In this document: piece after piece, positions 1-8,555 of the stretch | How positions within the stretch are numbered: the first letter of the stretch is position 1 | How the letters are laid out: each line of letters opens with the position of its first letter | Source of the DNA: an uncultured Alphaproteobacteria bacterium | GTDB taxonomy: Bacteria > Pseudomonadota > Alphaproteobacteria > Caulobacterales > Parvularculaceae | Assembly (NCBI GenBank): GCA_902826095.1 | Contig: CADEDN010000010.1 | Coordinates: 1-64,000, forward strand | Direction: 5' to 3' | Length of the DNA: 64,000 nucleotides | Made by a program: the position numbers and the translations under genes | The notes under the pieces: generated by a model | The model's input: only the letters and a program-made list of their open reading frames with translations | Database searches by the model: none | What the model was told of the DNA's origin: nothing

Positions 1-84
1 ATCATCAAAAAAACCTCTTGCCCAACCGGGGCCGTCCACACATGACAGGGGGAGGAAGCGGCCGCGCGCCTGTCATCCGACGCG

Positions 85-459
85 CTAAAGACAGGCGCCG
101 TAAAGATCGCATTGCGCCGAGACGAAGGTGATCATCAGCATCGCCGCGGCGAAGAACATCGCGGCGATCCCGGCGAGCGTCTTGTTCATCGGGATGCCTA
201 CTTTGGCGATCGCCCAGACGACGAGCCCGGTCTGAACGGCGAAGATCAAGACTTGCATCGCCGGGACGAGATTGCGGCTCTTGTCGATCGCCGCGAAATC
301 GACGCCGAACGCGGCGAGCAAGTTGAGGAGGCCGGCGAACAGGAGATGGCCGCCGAGCGCGAACAGAACTGCGAGGGTGAAAAAACTGAACTTCGACGCC
401 CACTCGCGAAGGCCGAGCGGGCCGAAGTCGATTTTTCGCAGCAACTCCCGAACATCCAC
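85..459 (-). CDS. Small membrane protein, paralogue of the next gene
   Basis: I do not recognise a named family. From a GTG at 459 (preceded by AAGGGGAAC) the product is 124 aa with three or four hydrophobic segments (about residues 20-45, 58-80 and 90-115). It ends in QCDLYGACL. The neighbouring 106-aa protein at 600-920 ends in QCGLYGGCF and has the same layout, so the two are probably tandem duplicates. They follow sdhA on the same strand, where sdhB is usually found, which suggests co-transcription with the succinate dehydrogenase genes. A longer frame reaches 549, but its extra N-terminus is arginine-rich and unlike a membrane protein, so I prefer 459. Function unknown. Confidence 0.65.
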   Translation of the reverse strand: MDVRELLRKIDFGPLGLREWASKFSFFTLAVLFALGGHLLFAGLLNLLAAFGVDFAAIDKSRNLVPAMQVLIFAVQTGLVVWAIAKVGIPMNKTLAGIAAMFFAAAMLMITFVSAQCDLYGACL

Positions 460-599
460 CGGCGTTCCCCTTACACGCGCTGCCCCGTCAGCGCGTGGAG
501 GAGACCACAGGCGGGAGCGGCGGGCAACCGCCATTCCGGGATTTTCCAATCAGGTGCGCTGCAAACTGGGTGCCTTAAGTCAGGTGATCGAAGGTGAGA

Positions 600-920
600 C
601 TAGAAGCAGCCACCGTAAAGTCCGCATTGGACGACGGCGACCTGATACAAATACTGGACAACAGCGAACGAGAATGCGGCGACCGCAAGGAACATCGTAA
701 AATTTTTTGCCCTTGAAAGGATCACGCTGCAAAGGATGAAAACGAACTGCGCAGCAAGCACCGTCGCCAGCGTTATGCCTGCAAGATGTCGCGATTCATC
801 TTGCACAGAGAAATCATACAAGCCCGCATTTTCAATCGCCGCCAGCGATAAGCCGGCGATGTACTGGCCGCATAGCGCAAGAGCCGCCGTGAAAGCGTAA
901 AGGAGCGTTCTGCGGCTCAA
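600..920 (-). CDS. Small membrane protein with C-terminal QCGLYGGC
   Basis: 106-aa protein with about three hydrophobic helices (residues 5-30, 45-68, 75-95) and the C-terminal motif QCGLYGGCF, shared with the protein at 85-459. The only start in frame is TTG at 920, with GAAGG about 11 bases upstream. It lies 16 bases after the sdhA stop, so it is probably read from the sdh transcript. Function unknown. Position suggests a link to the succinate dehydrogenase membrane complex, but nothing in the sequence proves this. Confidence 0.65.
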   Translation of the reverse strand: MSRRTLLYAFTAALALCGQYIAGLSLAAIENAGLYDFSVQDESRHLAGITLATVLAAQFVFILCSVILSRAKNFTMFLAVAAFSFAVVQYLYQVAVVQCGLYGGCF

Positions 921-936
921 TTCTTCGACGCCCTTC

Positions 937-2724
937 TCAATAAACCCGCTTTTTCGGCGCGATATACTTGATGTCGTCTGACAGCGTGTAGGCGTGCACC
1001 GGGCGGTAGTCGAGCGTCGCCTTGCCGTTGGAGAACCAGGCGGCGGTGTGCTTCATCCAGTTGGCGTCGTCGCGCTCGGGATAGTCCTCGCGGGCGTGGG
1101 CGCCGCGGCTTTCCTTGCGGTTTGCGGCGCCTTCCATGGTGACGATCGCCTGCGCAATCAGATTGTCGAATTCGAGGGTTTCGACGAGGTCGGTGTTCCA
1201 CACCATCGTCCGGTCGCAAACGCCGATGTCGGCAAGCCCGTCATAGACTTCGCGAATGAGGTTTCGGCCCTCCTCCAGAACCTCGCCGGTGCGGAAGACG
1301 GCGCAGTTCGACTGCATGATCTTTTGCATGCGTGTGCGGAGCTTCGCGGTCGGCGTTCCTCCCTTGGCGCTGCGGAAGCGGTCGAGACGGGCGAGCGCCG
1401 CGTCGCCGGCGCCCTTGGGCAGCGGCCGCGCCGGCTCGCCCGCCTTGACAACCTCGCCGCAGCGCAATCCGGCGGCGCGGCCGAACACGACAAGATCGAT
1501 CAGCGAGTTTGAGCCGAGGCGGTTCGCGCCATGCACCGAAACGCACGCCGCCTCGCCGATCGCCATTAGGCCCGGCACGACCGCGTCGGCGTCCGGCCCA
1601 CGCTTCGTCACGACCTCGCCGTGATAATTCGTCGGGATGCCGCCCATATTGTAATGGACGGTCGGCTGCACCGGGATCGGCTCTTTGGTGACGTCGACCC
1701 CGGCGAAGATGCGCGCCGATTCCGAAATGCCGGGCAGGCGCTCGTGGATGATTTTCGGGTCGAGATGGTTGAGGTTTAGATGGATATGGTCCTTGTGCGG
1801 ACCGACCCCTCGACCCTCGCGCGTTTCGATCGTCATGGCGCGCGAGACGACGTCGCGCGAGGCGAGATCCTTCGCCGACGGCGCATAGCGCTCCATGAAT
1901 CGCTCGCCTTCGGAATTGGTGAGATAGCCGCCCTCGCCCCTGACGCCCTCGGTGATCAGAACGCCGGCGCCGTAAACGCCGGTCGGGTGAAACTGCACGA
2001 ACTCCATGTCCTGCAAGGGAAGCCCCGCGCGCAGCGCCATCGCGTTGCCGTCGCCCGTGCAAGTGTGCGCCGACGTGCAGGAGAAATAGACGCGGCCGTA
2101 GCCGCCGGTCGCGAGTATCACCATTTTCGCGTTGAAACGATGGACCCGTCCGTCGTCGAGGCGCCAGGCCATGAGGCCGCGGCAGCTTCCGTCATCGTCC
2201 ATGATGAGATCGAGCGCGAAATATTCGATGAAGAATTCGGCGTTCTGTTTGACCGACTGGCCGTAAAGCGTGTGCAGCATGGCGTGGCCGGTGCGGTCGG
2301 CGGCCGCGCAGGTGCGCTGGATCGGACCTTCGCCGAAATTCTTCGTCATGCCGCCGAAGGCGCGCTGGTAGATCTTGCCTTCTTCCGTGCGGCTGAAAGG
2401 AACGCCCCAATGTTCGAGCTCGTAGACGGCGGCGGGCGCGTTCTTGCAGAGATATTCGATCGCGTCCTGGTCGCCGAGCCAGTCCGATCCCTTGACGGTG
2501 TCGTACATGTGCCAGCGCCAGTCGTCGGCGCCCATATTGCCGAGCGCCGCCGAAATGCCGCCTTGCGCCGCGACCGTGTGCGAGCGCGTCGGGAACACTT
2601 TGGTGACGCAGGCGGTCTTCAATCCGGCCTGCGCCGCGCCGAGGGTCGCGCGAAGGCCGGAGCCCCCCGCGCCGACGACGACGACGTCATATTCATGGTC
2701 GACAATCTCATATGCGGTCGGCAT
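937..2724 (-). CDS. sdhA: Succinate dehydrogenase flavoprotein subunit
   Basis: SdhA oxidises succinate to fumarate and passes electrons through SdhB to the quinone site of SdhCD on the inner membrane (TCA cycle, complex II). The 595-aa product has the usual length. It shows the FAD-binding GAGGSG at residues 18-23 and the [13 protein letters not shown] segment whose His49 carries covalent FAD. It lies 12 bases after sdhD, in the order sdhC-sdhD-sdhA. The expected sdhB does not follow directly; two small membrane-protein genes do. Identification is secure from length and motifs. Confidence 0.98.
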   Translation of the reverse strand: MPTAYEIVDHEYDVVVVGAGGSGLRATLGAAQAGLKTACVTKVFPTRSHTVAAQGGISAALGNMGADDWRWHMYDTVKGSDWLGDQDAIEYLCKNAPAAVYELEHWGVPFSRTEEGKIYQRAFGGMTKNFGEGPIQRTCAAADRTGHAMLHTLYGQSVKQNAEFFIEYFALDLIMDDDGSCRGLMAWRLDDGRVHRFNAKMVILATGGYGRVYFSCTSAHTCTGDGNAMALRAGLPLQDMEFVQFHPTGVYGAGVLITEGVRGEGGYLTNSEGERFMERYAPSAKDLASRDVVSRAMTIETREGRGVGPHKDHIHLNLNHLDPKIIHERLPGISESARIFAGVDVTKEPIPVQPTVHYNMGGIPTNYHGEVVTKRGPDADAVVPGLMAIGEAACVSVHGANRLGSNSLIDLVVFGRAAGLRCGEVVKAGEPARPLPKGAGDAALARLDRFRSAKGGTPTAKLRTRMQKIMQSNCAVFRTGEVLEEGRNLIREVYDGLADIGVCDRTMVWNTDLVETLEFDNLIAQAIVTMEGAANRKESRGAHAREDYPERDDANWMKHTAAWFSNGKATLDYRPVHAYTLSDDIKYIAPKKRVY

Positions 2725-2736
2725 CGGTTGCGCGTC

Positions 2737-3066
2737 TCAGGCTGAAATGACGTATAAGGACCAAATCCCGAGCGCCGCGGCGCCGAGGCAGGCGAAGAGG
2801 TTGAGAAGCTTCCACACGCCGCGAAAGCCCTTGTCCGCGTAATCGTCGATGATCTCGTCGACGCCGATCCGCATGTGAAAGGCGCCGATGGCGATGAGCA
2901 AACCCATCAAGATCGCGGTCAAGGGCGAGGCCATCCACGCCCGCATCGCCTCAAAAGAGGCGCCGGCGTTGGATGCGGCGCCGGCGAGAAACCAGATCAC
3001 GAGCGGCAGCAGCAGAACGGCGCTCGCGCGCTGGGCGATGAAGGTCGCGGTGCCCTTATGCGTCAT
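2737..3066 (-). CDS. sdhD: Succinate dehydrogenase membrane anchor subunit
   Basis: 109-aa protein with three transmembrane helices (about residues 14-34, 48-68, 87-107). It has the HMRIGVDEIIDDY segment typical of alphaproteobacterial SdhD, whose His helps bind haem b and whose Asp/Tyr lie near the quinone site. ATG at 3066 was chosen because the longer open frame upstream only overlaps sdhC on another frame. It sits 8 bases after sdhC and 12 before sdhA, so one operon. Together with SdhC it anchors the catalytic subunits and reduces ubiquinone. Confidence 0.95.
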   Translation of the reverse strand: MTHKGTATFIAQRASAVLLLPLVIWFLAGAASNAGASFEAMRAWMASPLTAILMGLLIAIGAFHMRIGVDEIIDDYADKGFRGVWKLLNLFACLGAAALGIWSLYVISA

Positions 3067-3074
3067 CGCCGGCC

Positions 3075-3488
3075 CTATTGTCCGCGCGCCGCGACGCCGG
3101 CCGCGACGATGACGATCGCAAGGATCAGCGAGGCGGCGTAGGCGCACCAGGCGGTGAGCCTCGCCGATTTGACATTTAGGCCGCGTCCCATGTCCCAGTA
3201 GAGATGGCGGAGGCCATTGAAACTGTGAAAGAGCAGCGCCCATGCATAGAGGAACAAGATGAGGATTCCGACGGGCGAGGCGAGGAACGCGCCGAAGGGG
3301 GCGAAGAAAGCCTCGCCCCGCGACGCAGCGAACGCCCAGGCCGCCAGGAGCAGCGTGCCCGCATAGAGCGCGACGCCGGTCGCGCGGTGGGTGATCGACG
3401 CCGCCATGGTCGGCGTCCAGCGCCAGATCTGGAGATGGGGCGATACGGGCCGGCTGGCGGCGCTGGCCGGTGCTCTGTCTGAAGCCAT
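3075..3488 (-). CDS. sdhC: Succinate dehydrogenase cytochrome b556 subunit
   Basis: 137-aa protein from ATG 3488, preceded by CCAGGGAAT. It shows SPHLQIWRW, SITHRATGVAL (the conserved SxxHRxTG of SdhC) and LLFHSFNGLRHLYWD, where the second His is the usual haem ligand. Three transmembrane helices are visible. The frame extends upstream to 3557, but that part is not SdhC-like. First gene of the sdh operon; its promoter should lie between 3489 and the divergent gene starting at 3648. Confidence 0.96.
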   Translation of the reverse strand: MASDRAPASAASRPVSPHLQIWRWTPTMAASITHRATGVALYAGTLLLAAWAFAASRGEAFFAPFGAFLASPVGILILFLYAWALLFHSFNGLRHLYWDMGRGLNVKSARLTAWCAYAASLILAIVIVAAGVAARGQ

Positions 3489-3647
3489 GAAATTCCCTGG
3501 AAAATTGCGCGCCCTGCAAGGTGCGCGGGACAATAGGCGCGCCGAAACCGCTGTCAACGCGCGACTTTGGCGCCAGGACCCCGGTCCGCCGTTGCCAAGC
3601 CCGCGCCGATTGGCGCAGTATCCGATCGGGGATTTGAGGGGCTTTAC

Positions 3648-4148
3648 ATGGTGCGGGTGCTCGCGGCCGTCCTTGCGGTCGCCTTGGCGGCGTCATCGCC
3701 GGCTTTTGCGCAATCCAAGCGCGCGGTGACGGGCGCTGAACTGGAGGCGATTCTCGCCGGCGCCGGCTATGAGACAAGCGTCATCGAAGACGCCAAGACC
3801 GGCGCGCCGGTCGCGCATGTCGAGACGGCGGGCGGCCTGCAATTCTGGGTGCGCGCGCTTGATTGCGGCGGCGCGCCGAAATCCTGTTCGACCCTGATCT
3901 TTTTCGCGAATTTCGAACTTGGTCGAACCGCGACGCCGGGCGATTTCGAGACCATCAACCGCTTCAATGACAGTCAGGTTTTCGGTCGGGCTTTCGTGCT
4001 GCCGAGCCGCAGCCAGGTCGGCGTCGACTATGTGATCGAACTCGACGGCGGCGTGTCGATGGACCACATCTCCGGCAACATCGAGCGCTGGGCCGACGTC
4101 GTCGGCGCGTTTGTCGGCCATTTCAGCGGCGAAAAGCCGACGAGCTGA
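3648..4148 (+). CDS. Secreted YbjN-domain protein
   Basis: 166-aa protein with a clear signal peptide (about residues 1-22, ending ...SPAFAQ) followed by a YbjN-type sensory domain: TGAELEAILAGAGY near the mature start, a central strand region, and the FETINRFND...GRAFVLPSRSQVGVDYVIEL pattern in two blocks. YbjN domains are predicted to bind other proteins or small ligands; no catalysis is known. ATG 3648 has GAGGGGC just upstream. Divergent from sdhC. A second protein of similar type lies at 28884-29612. The exact role is unknown. Confidence 0.75.
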   Translation: MVRVLAAVLAVALAASSPAFAQSKRAVTGAELEAILAGAGYETSVIEDAKTGAPVAHVETAGGLQFWVRALDCGGAPKSCSTLIFFANFELGRTATPGDFETINRFNDSQVFGRAFVLPSRSQVGVDYVIELDGGVSMDHISGNIERWADVVGAFVGHFSGEKPTS

Positions 4149-4160
4149 CGGTCCAGCGGG

Positions 4161-4589
4161 TCAGACTTTTTTGAAATGCGAGGCGCAGCTTGATTTGTTG
4201 AGATCGTAACTGGCGAGCGCCGAGCCGCTCGGCTTTTTCATCCTGACCTTCAAGGTCACGCCCTGTTCGAACAAGGCCCGCTGCGGCCCGAAATTGCAGT
4301 TCTTCTCGAAGATGATCTTGCGGAAGGCGACAAGCTCTTGCGTCGTCGCCCGTTCGACATTGCTCGGCAGGAAGCGGATGTCGACGGAAACACTGTCATA
4401 TTGCGCGTTGGTCGAGATGTTCTCGATCTCCGCCTGGCCGCGGGCGGTCATCTTGAACCCCTGCTCGAAACCCTTGGCGAAGCGATCAAGATATTGTTGC
4501 TGGCTGTCCTCGTCGGCGGTCGAATAATTCGCCGGCGCGCCGCAGGCCGCGGCCGCGAGCATCGCCAGAAGCGCAGGCGCGTTTCGCAT
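4161..4589 (-). CDS. Predicted lipoprotein, unknown function
   Basis: 142-aa protein with an N-terminal signal ending in AAAACGAPA, where Cys16 fits a lipobox. The mature part has no motif I recognise; it carries two further cysteines in its C-terminal half (KNCNFGP and SSCASHF) that could form a disulfide. Starts 3 bases after the stop of the 321-aa gene on the same strand, so probably co-transcribed with it. Convergent with the YbjN-like gene. No function assigned. Confidence 0.6.
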   Translation of the reverse strand: MRNAPALLAMLAAAACGAPANYSTADEDSQQQYLDRFAKGFEQGFKMTARGQAEIENISTNAQYDSVSVDIRFLPSNVERATTQELVAFRKIIFEKNCNFGPQRALFEQGVTLKVRMKKPSGSALASYDLNKSSCASHFKKV

Positions 4590-4592
4590 GCG

Positions 4593-5558
4593 TCAGGCCG
4601 CTTTTTGCACAAGCGCCGCGAGTTTCGGCGGCAGGTCGGCGCCGAGATCGCGCATGAAGGCGAGGAGCGCGCGCTCGATATCGTCGTATTTTCCGTTTCT
4701 GCCGATGCGGTCGGCGAGCCAGTCGGCTTCCTGGGCGCTCACTTGTTCGGCGATCGCCGCGGCGATGGCGTCATCTTCGTTCTTCCGGCCGGCGAGCGTC
4801 TGCTTGCGGCCATAGGCCTCGCGGATGCCCGAAAGGCCGCCCGAGACCATGCGGCCGAAAAACCCCGCCGGATTGACCGTCTGGTCTTTCACCCATTCAT
4901 GCAGGCGCAGCGCTTCTTCGCGCGGCAGGGGTCGATAGCCGACATGCGCCATCAAATGCGCGGCGATTCCCTTGATGAAGAGATCTGACCACGCCGGATC
5001 ATTGTCGGCGGCGTAGGTGATTTCGTGCAGGTCGAACAGCAGTTCGGCCTCTTCCCTGGTGATCGCGATCGAACCGTCGCCCGCCGCGGCGTAAAAATAG
5101 CGGCGAAGAAGATCGGCGTCGGCCGTGGAAATGCGCGGACCGCCCTTGCGCCCGGAAATCAGCCGGCGGAACTGATCGGCGGCGAATTCCGCCATCGCGG
5201 GCGGCGTCGCCGTCGCTTTCTCCATCAAGGCGACGAGGAGGCCAAGCTCGATCGAACTCGCCCTGGCGCCGTCGCGCGCGATCCAGGATTTGAGATGCTC
5301 GAACTCGTTCTCGGTCAGATAGCCGTGCGGCTCCTCTTCGCGAAGGAAGAAATCCGCGGCCGCTTCCGCGAAATAGTCCGGCCATTCCTTGTCGCCCTGC
5401 GGCGCCTTCTCGGCGAGCGCAAAGAGCGCCGCGAGTTCGGCTCGGCTGACGACGCCGTCGGCGAAGACATTCTTTCGCAGAAAGTTCACATCCTCGACGC
5501 TGACATGACCGTCGGCGCCGACGCTGCGGATGAGCATTTCGAAATTGTCGTTCGACAT
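4593..5558 (-). CDS. Unknown 321-aa helical protein, possibly TerB-like
   Basis: Cytoplasmic-looking 321-aa protein without signal or membrane segment. It contains repeated acidic helical units beginning GADGHVSVEDVNFLRKNVFADG and GDGSIAITREEAELLF, i.e. loops of the kind D/A-D-G-x-[IV]-S followed by an E-rich helix. These resemble TerB or EF-hand-like repeats (inference from pattern only). The C-terminal third (ADWLADRIGRNGKYDD) has the same flavour. It is followed within 3 bases by a lipoprotein gene, so the two probably form an operon. Function unknown. Confidence 0.6.
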   Translation of the reverse strand: MSNDNFEMLIRSVGADGHVSVEDVNFLRKNVFADGVVSRAELAALFALAEKAPQGDKEWPDYFAEAAADFFLREEEPHGYLTENEFEHLKSWIARDGARASSIELGLLVALMEKATATPPAMAEFAADQFRRLISGRKGGPRISTADADLLRRYFYAAAGDGSIAITREEAELLFDLHEITYAADNDPAWSDLFIKGIAAHLMAHVGYRPLPREEALRLHEWVKDQTVNPAGFFGRMVSGGLSGIREAYGRKQTLAGRKNEDDAIAAAIAEQVSAQEADWLADRIGRNGKYDDIERALLAFMRDLGADLPPKLAALVQKAA

Positions 5559-5727
5559 TGAGGGCTGGCCTCCCCTGAAAAACCTTCGGGAGAGGGTCGC
5601 GCGGCAAGGTTAAGATCGCGGTAAGGCGCGGCGGAAAATGCCCAAAACGCGAAGACGCCTTTCGCATGAGACACCGGATAATCGCGGCGCGATTTCCGGG
5701 ATGACAGGGTTTGGCGTAAACGGAGGA

Positions 5728-7038
5728 TTAATCAGGCGTCTTGTAGGCGATCCCGTCCTTCATCACGAAATCGACGTCGAGAAGCGCATTGATGTCGGCG
5801 AGCGGATCCTCGTCGACCGCGATGATATCGGCGGCCTTGCCGGGCGAAATCGTTCCGATCATGTCGGACTTGCCGAGATGGTCGGCGGCGTTGACCGTCG
5901 CCGCCTTGATCGCCTCCATCGGCGTGAAGCCGGCCGCGACCATCAACGCGAATTCGCGGGCGTTCTCGCCGTGTTTGGAAACGCCGGTGTCGGTCCCAAA
6001 CGCGATCTTGACGCCGCCCTTTTTCGCCTGGACCGCCATGTCGTGCATCTTGGGGCCGACTTTCAGCGCCTTCTCGCGCTGCGGCGGCAGGAGGTGGGAA
6101 TTTGGATCCTTCGCCATGTCGACGACCGTCGCGCCGGCGAGAAGGGTCGGCACGAGATAGGCGCCGCCTTTCCTGAAGAGCTTGATCGATTCATCATCGA
6201 GATAGGTCCCGTGCTCGATCGAGTCGACGCCGGCGCGGAGCGCCGCATTGATCCCGCCGACGCCATGCGCGTGCGCGGTCACTTTGCGGCCCATCTTGTG
6301 ACCGGCGTCGACGATCGCGGCGAGTTCATCGTCGAAGAATTGCTGTTCAAGCCCCGCCGCCGTGTTGGAGAGGACGCCCCCGGTCGCCGTCAGCTTGATG
6401 TGATCGGCGCCGCGGCGCACCTGTTCGCGGACAGCGCGGCGGCAGGCGTCGGGCCCGTCGCAGACGGCGGCCGAGTGAAACAGCTCGGCGATGTCGTCGC
6501 GATAGCCCTGCGTGCCGTCGCCATGGCCGCCAGTGACGGAAACGGTCGCGCCGGAAGCGAAAATTCGCGGACCGGCGACGTCGCCTTTCGCGATCCCGTC
6601 GCGCAGGGCGAAGACCGCGTCGCCCGATCCCGCGCCGACGTCGCGCACCGTCGTGAAGCCGGCCATCAGCGTCTTTTTCGCAAACCCCGCGGCGGCGATC
6701 GCATCGTCCGCGTCCGACATTTCAACCGCCTGCAGCCGCTGCTGGGGATTGTTTTCGTTGGTGATGTGAACGTGGCTGTCGATGAGGCCGGGAAGAACAA
6801 AGCTGTTCTTCAGATCATAGATGCGGACAGGGTCGCCGTCGCCCGCGCCGATGGCGGCCGCGTCGAGATAGCCGGCCGAAATGCTGGCGATCTTCCCGTC
6901 CCTGACGACGATCGTCTGCGCATCGCGCGCCGGCGCGCCGGGAACGGCAAGGAGCTTTCCGGCGTGAATGATCGCGATGTCGGCGGCGTGCGCCGGCATG
7001 GCGGCGCAAACCGTCGCCGCAATCAGGATTTTTCTCAT
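5728..7038 (-). CDS. Secreted metal-dependent amidohydrolase
   Basis: 436-aa protein with a signal peptide (MRKILIAATVCAAMPAHAAD). It belongs to the amidohydrolase superfamily branch of imidazolonepropionase-like/Sgx9260-type peptidases. Seen motifs: PGLIDSHVHIT (HxH metal ligands), HIKLTATGGV (metal-bridging Lys region), VTAHAHG, SIEHGTYLD (third and fourth His) and AFGTDTGV (catalytic Asp). It closes with the typical GTISPGKAADIIAVD. Likely hydrolyses a C-terminal dipeptide or related amide in the periplasm; the substrate cannot be told from sequence. Start ATG 7038 has GGAGGGGCG upstream; a longer frame to 7095 lacks a signal at its start. Confidence 0.88.
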   Translation of the reverse strand: MRKILIAATVCAAMPAHAADIAIIHAGKLLAVPGAPARDAQTIVVRDGKIASISAGYLDAAAIGAGDGDPVRIYDLKNSFVLPGLIDSHVHITNENNPQQRLQAVEMSDADDAIAAAGFAKKTLMAGFTTVRDVGAGSGDAVFALRDGIAKGDVAGPRIFASGATVSVTGGHGDGTQGYRDDIAELFHSAAVCDGPDACRRAVREQVRRGADHIKLTATGGVLSNTAAGLEQQFFDDELAAIVDAGHKMGRKVTAHAHGVGGINAALRAGVDSIEHGTYLDDESIKLFRKGGAYLVPTLLAGATVVDMAKDPNSHLLPPQREKALKVGPKMHDMAVQAKKGGVKIAFGTDTGVSKHGENAREFALMVAAGFTPMEAIKAATVNAADHLGKSDMIGTISPGKAADIIAVDEDPLADINALLDVDFVMKDGIAYKTPD

Positions 7039-7160
7039 GGGTCGCCCCTCCAGTGCTTTTGGCGGCATGCTCACAGACTTCAACGCGGCTTTCAATGACC
7101 CTTGACCTGCGCGCCGATTTGCGGAGTGTGCGCCCCCGACCCAGCCGTGCAGAGACCCTT

Positions 7161-7409
7161 ATGTCCGACATCAACGACACGCCTCCAGACCGCCTCAGCG
7201 TCAATCCGAAGAGCCCGCATTTCAATCAGGACGTGCTGCAACGCGATGTCGGCATTCGCTTTAACGGCGAGGAGCGCACGAATGTCGAAGAATATTGCGT
7301 GTCGGAAGGCTGGATCAGGGTCTCGGTCGGCAAGACCCTCGACCGCAAGGGCAATCCGCTGACCCTCAAGGTCAACGGCGTCGTCGAGCCCTATTACCGG
7401 GCGAAATGA
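7161..7409 (+). CDS. DUF3297 family protein
   Basis: 82-aa protein matching the small alphaproteobacterial/gammaproteobacterial DUF3297 family, recognised by DRLSVNPKSPHF, GIRFNGEERTNVEEYCVSEG and GNPLTLKVNGVVEPY. No biochemical function is known for the family. Start ATG 7161 is the only one that gives a family-length protein. Its stop and the stop of the convergent protease gene are back to back in a TGATCA palindrome, leaving no intergenic space. Confidence 0.85.
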   Translation: MSDINDTPPDRLSVNPKSPHFNQDVLQRDVGIRFNGEERTNVEEYCVSEGWIRVSVGKTLDRKGNPLTLKVNGVVEPYYRAK

Positions 7410-8345
7410 TCAGCGATTTCGCCGCTTGGCGAGATAGAGACGGCGTTCGCCGAAATCGAGGGCGAAATCGCCGCCCATGATGAGGTCGGCGCCGAACAGC
7501 CCGAACGGCAATCGGCTGACGCCGATCTCGTCAAATATCGGCGCGTCGTGAACAATGACGCCGACGCCGCGCCAGGCGGTTCGGCCAATCTGGATGCGAT
7601 TGATTTTCGCCGTCCTGACGCGCGCGCGGTCGTCAAAGACGTCCTTGAGGCGGCTCCCCGTGGTGAAGCCCTCGCCAAGATCGCGAGTAACGACGCTTGA
7701 AAACATCGCTTCCGCCGCGCGGTAATTGATGATCGTCGCGCCGGAGCCGAGATCGATCAGAAAAGTCGTCGGCGACCGGTTGATCAGCCCCTTCGTGGAA
7801 TAGAGCGCGCCCGACGCCGCGGCGTAGGTGTTCGCCCGCAGTTTGACGGAGCGCCAGCCTTTCAATCGGCCGTCCGGTATTTCGCCATGCGGATAGAGCG
7901 TCATCGTCCGTCCACGGACGTCGAACACGACGGCGTAGCGGCGAAGGAAATCGAGGCCGATGACGCCGGCGGGGGATTTTCGCGGCGCCGCCCAGTCCGG
8001 AATGATGACGCCGATATGGTCTTCCAGAACGGCGCCGCCGACAGCGATATCGCCGATGCGATAGGGGTCAAGCGTCGCCGAACCGGTGATGCCGAGCACG
8101 CGCTTTGGCGGGCCGCCGGTCGCCGCAAACGTCTCACGCGCGGCGAGATTCTGGAAAACGAGGCTCAAGGTCGCGCCGGTGTCGACGATGAAATCATGGG
8201 GCCCTCGGCCGTCAATCGTCACTTCGACAGTGATCGCGCCGTCATAGGCGATCCGGTAGGGAATTGTCGCGATCGGCTCCTGGGCAAACGCGTCGCTCGC
8301 GATCGCGATCAAGGATAAAGCGATCGCCGCAATCAACTTAAGCAT
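7410..8345 (-). CDS. Secreted retropepsin-like aspartyl protease
   Basis: 311-aa protein with a signal peptide (about residues 1-22). Two tandem retropepsin-like halves are visible: FIVDTGATLSLV with D55-T-G-A, and later FLIDLGSGATII with D198-L-G-S-G. Each half also has a downstream hydrophobic-Gly pattern (GVIGLDFLRRY; GADLIMGGDF). Bacterial proteins of this type act in the periplasm or at the outer membrane. The second site departs from the canonical D-T/S-G, so it may be a structural half or act asymmetrically. Substrate unknown. Confidence 0.8.
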   Translation of the reverse strand: MLKLIAAIALSLIAIASDAFAQEPIATIPYRIAYDGAITVEVTIDGRGPHDFIVDTGATLSLVFQNLAARETFAATGGPPKRVLGITGSATLDPYRIGDIAVGGAVLEDHIGVIIPDWAAPRKSPAGVIGLDFLRRYAVVFDVRGRTMTLYPHGEIPDGRLKGWRSVKLRANTYAAASGALYSTKGLINRSPTTFLIDLGSGATIINYRAAEAMFSSVVTRDLGEGFTTGSRLKDVFDDRARVRTAKINRIQIGRTAWRGVGVIVHDAPIFDEIGVSRLPFGLFGADLIMGGDFALDFGERRLYLAKRRNR

Positions 8346-8555
8346 TTGCCGCCGTCCCTCCGCGTCGCCGGCTCTTCTTGCGGCCGGTCTTGCGCCAATC
8401 CTACGCGATCAGGGCGGCCTTTGCCCATAAGGCGCGCAGGAACGTGTTATTCCCTTGATCTCGCGGCGAGGTCGCTTCGTCGCAAGCGCAAGGATCGGGC
8501 GGCGCTTCTTTCCCCTTGGATTATTATGACCCTGAAATTTGAGGAGGCCTCAGGC

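Noticed and set aside
5638-7098. 486-codon plus-strand open frame opposite the amidohydrolase
   Set aside because: Arginine/aspartate-rich low-complexity translation, no start signal; it mirrors the amidohydrolase in a GC-rich genome.
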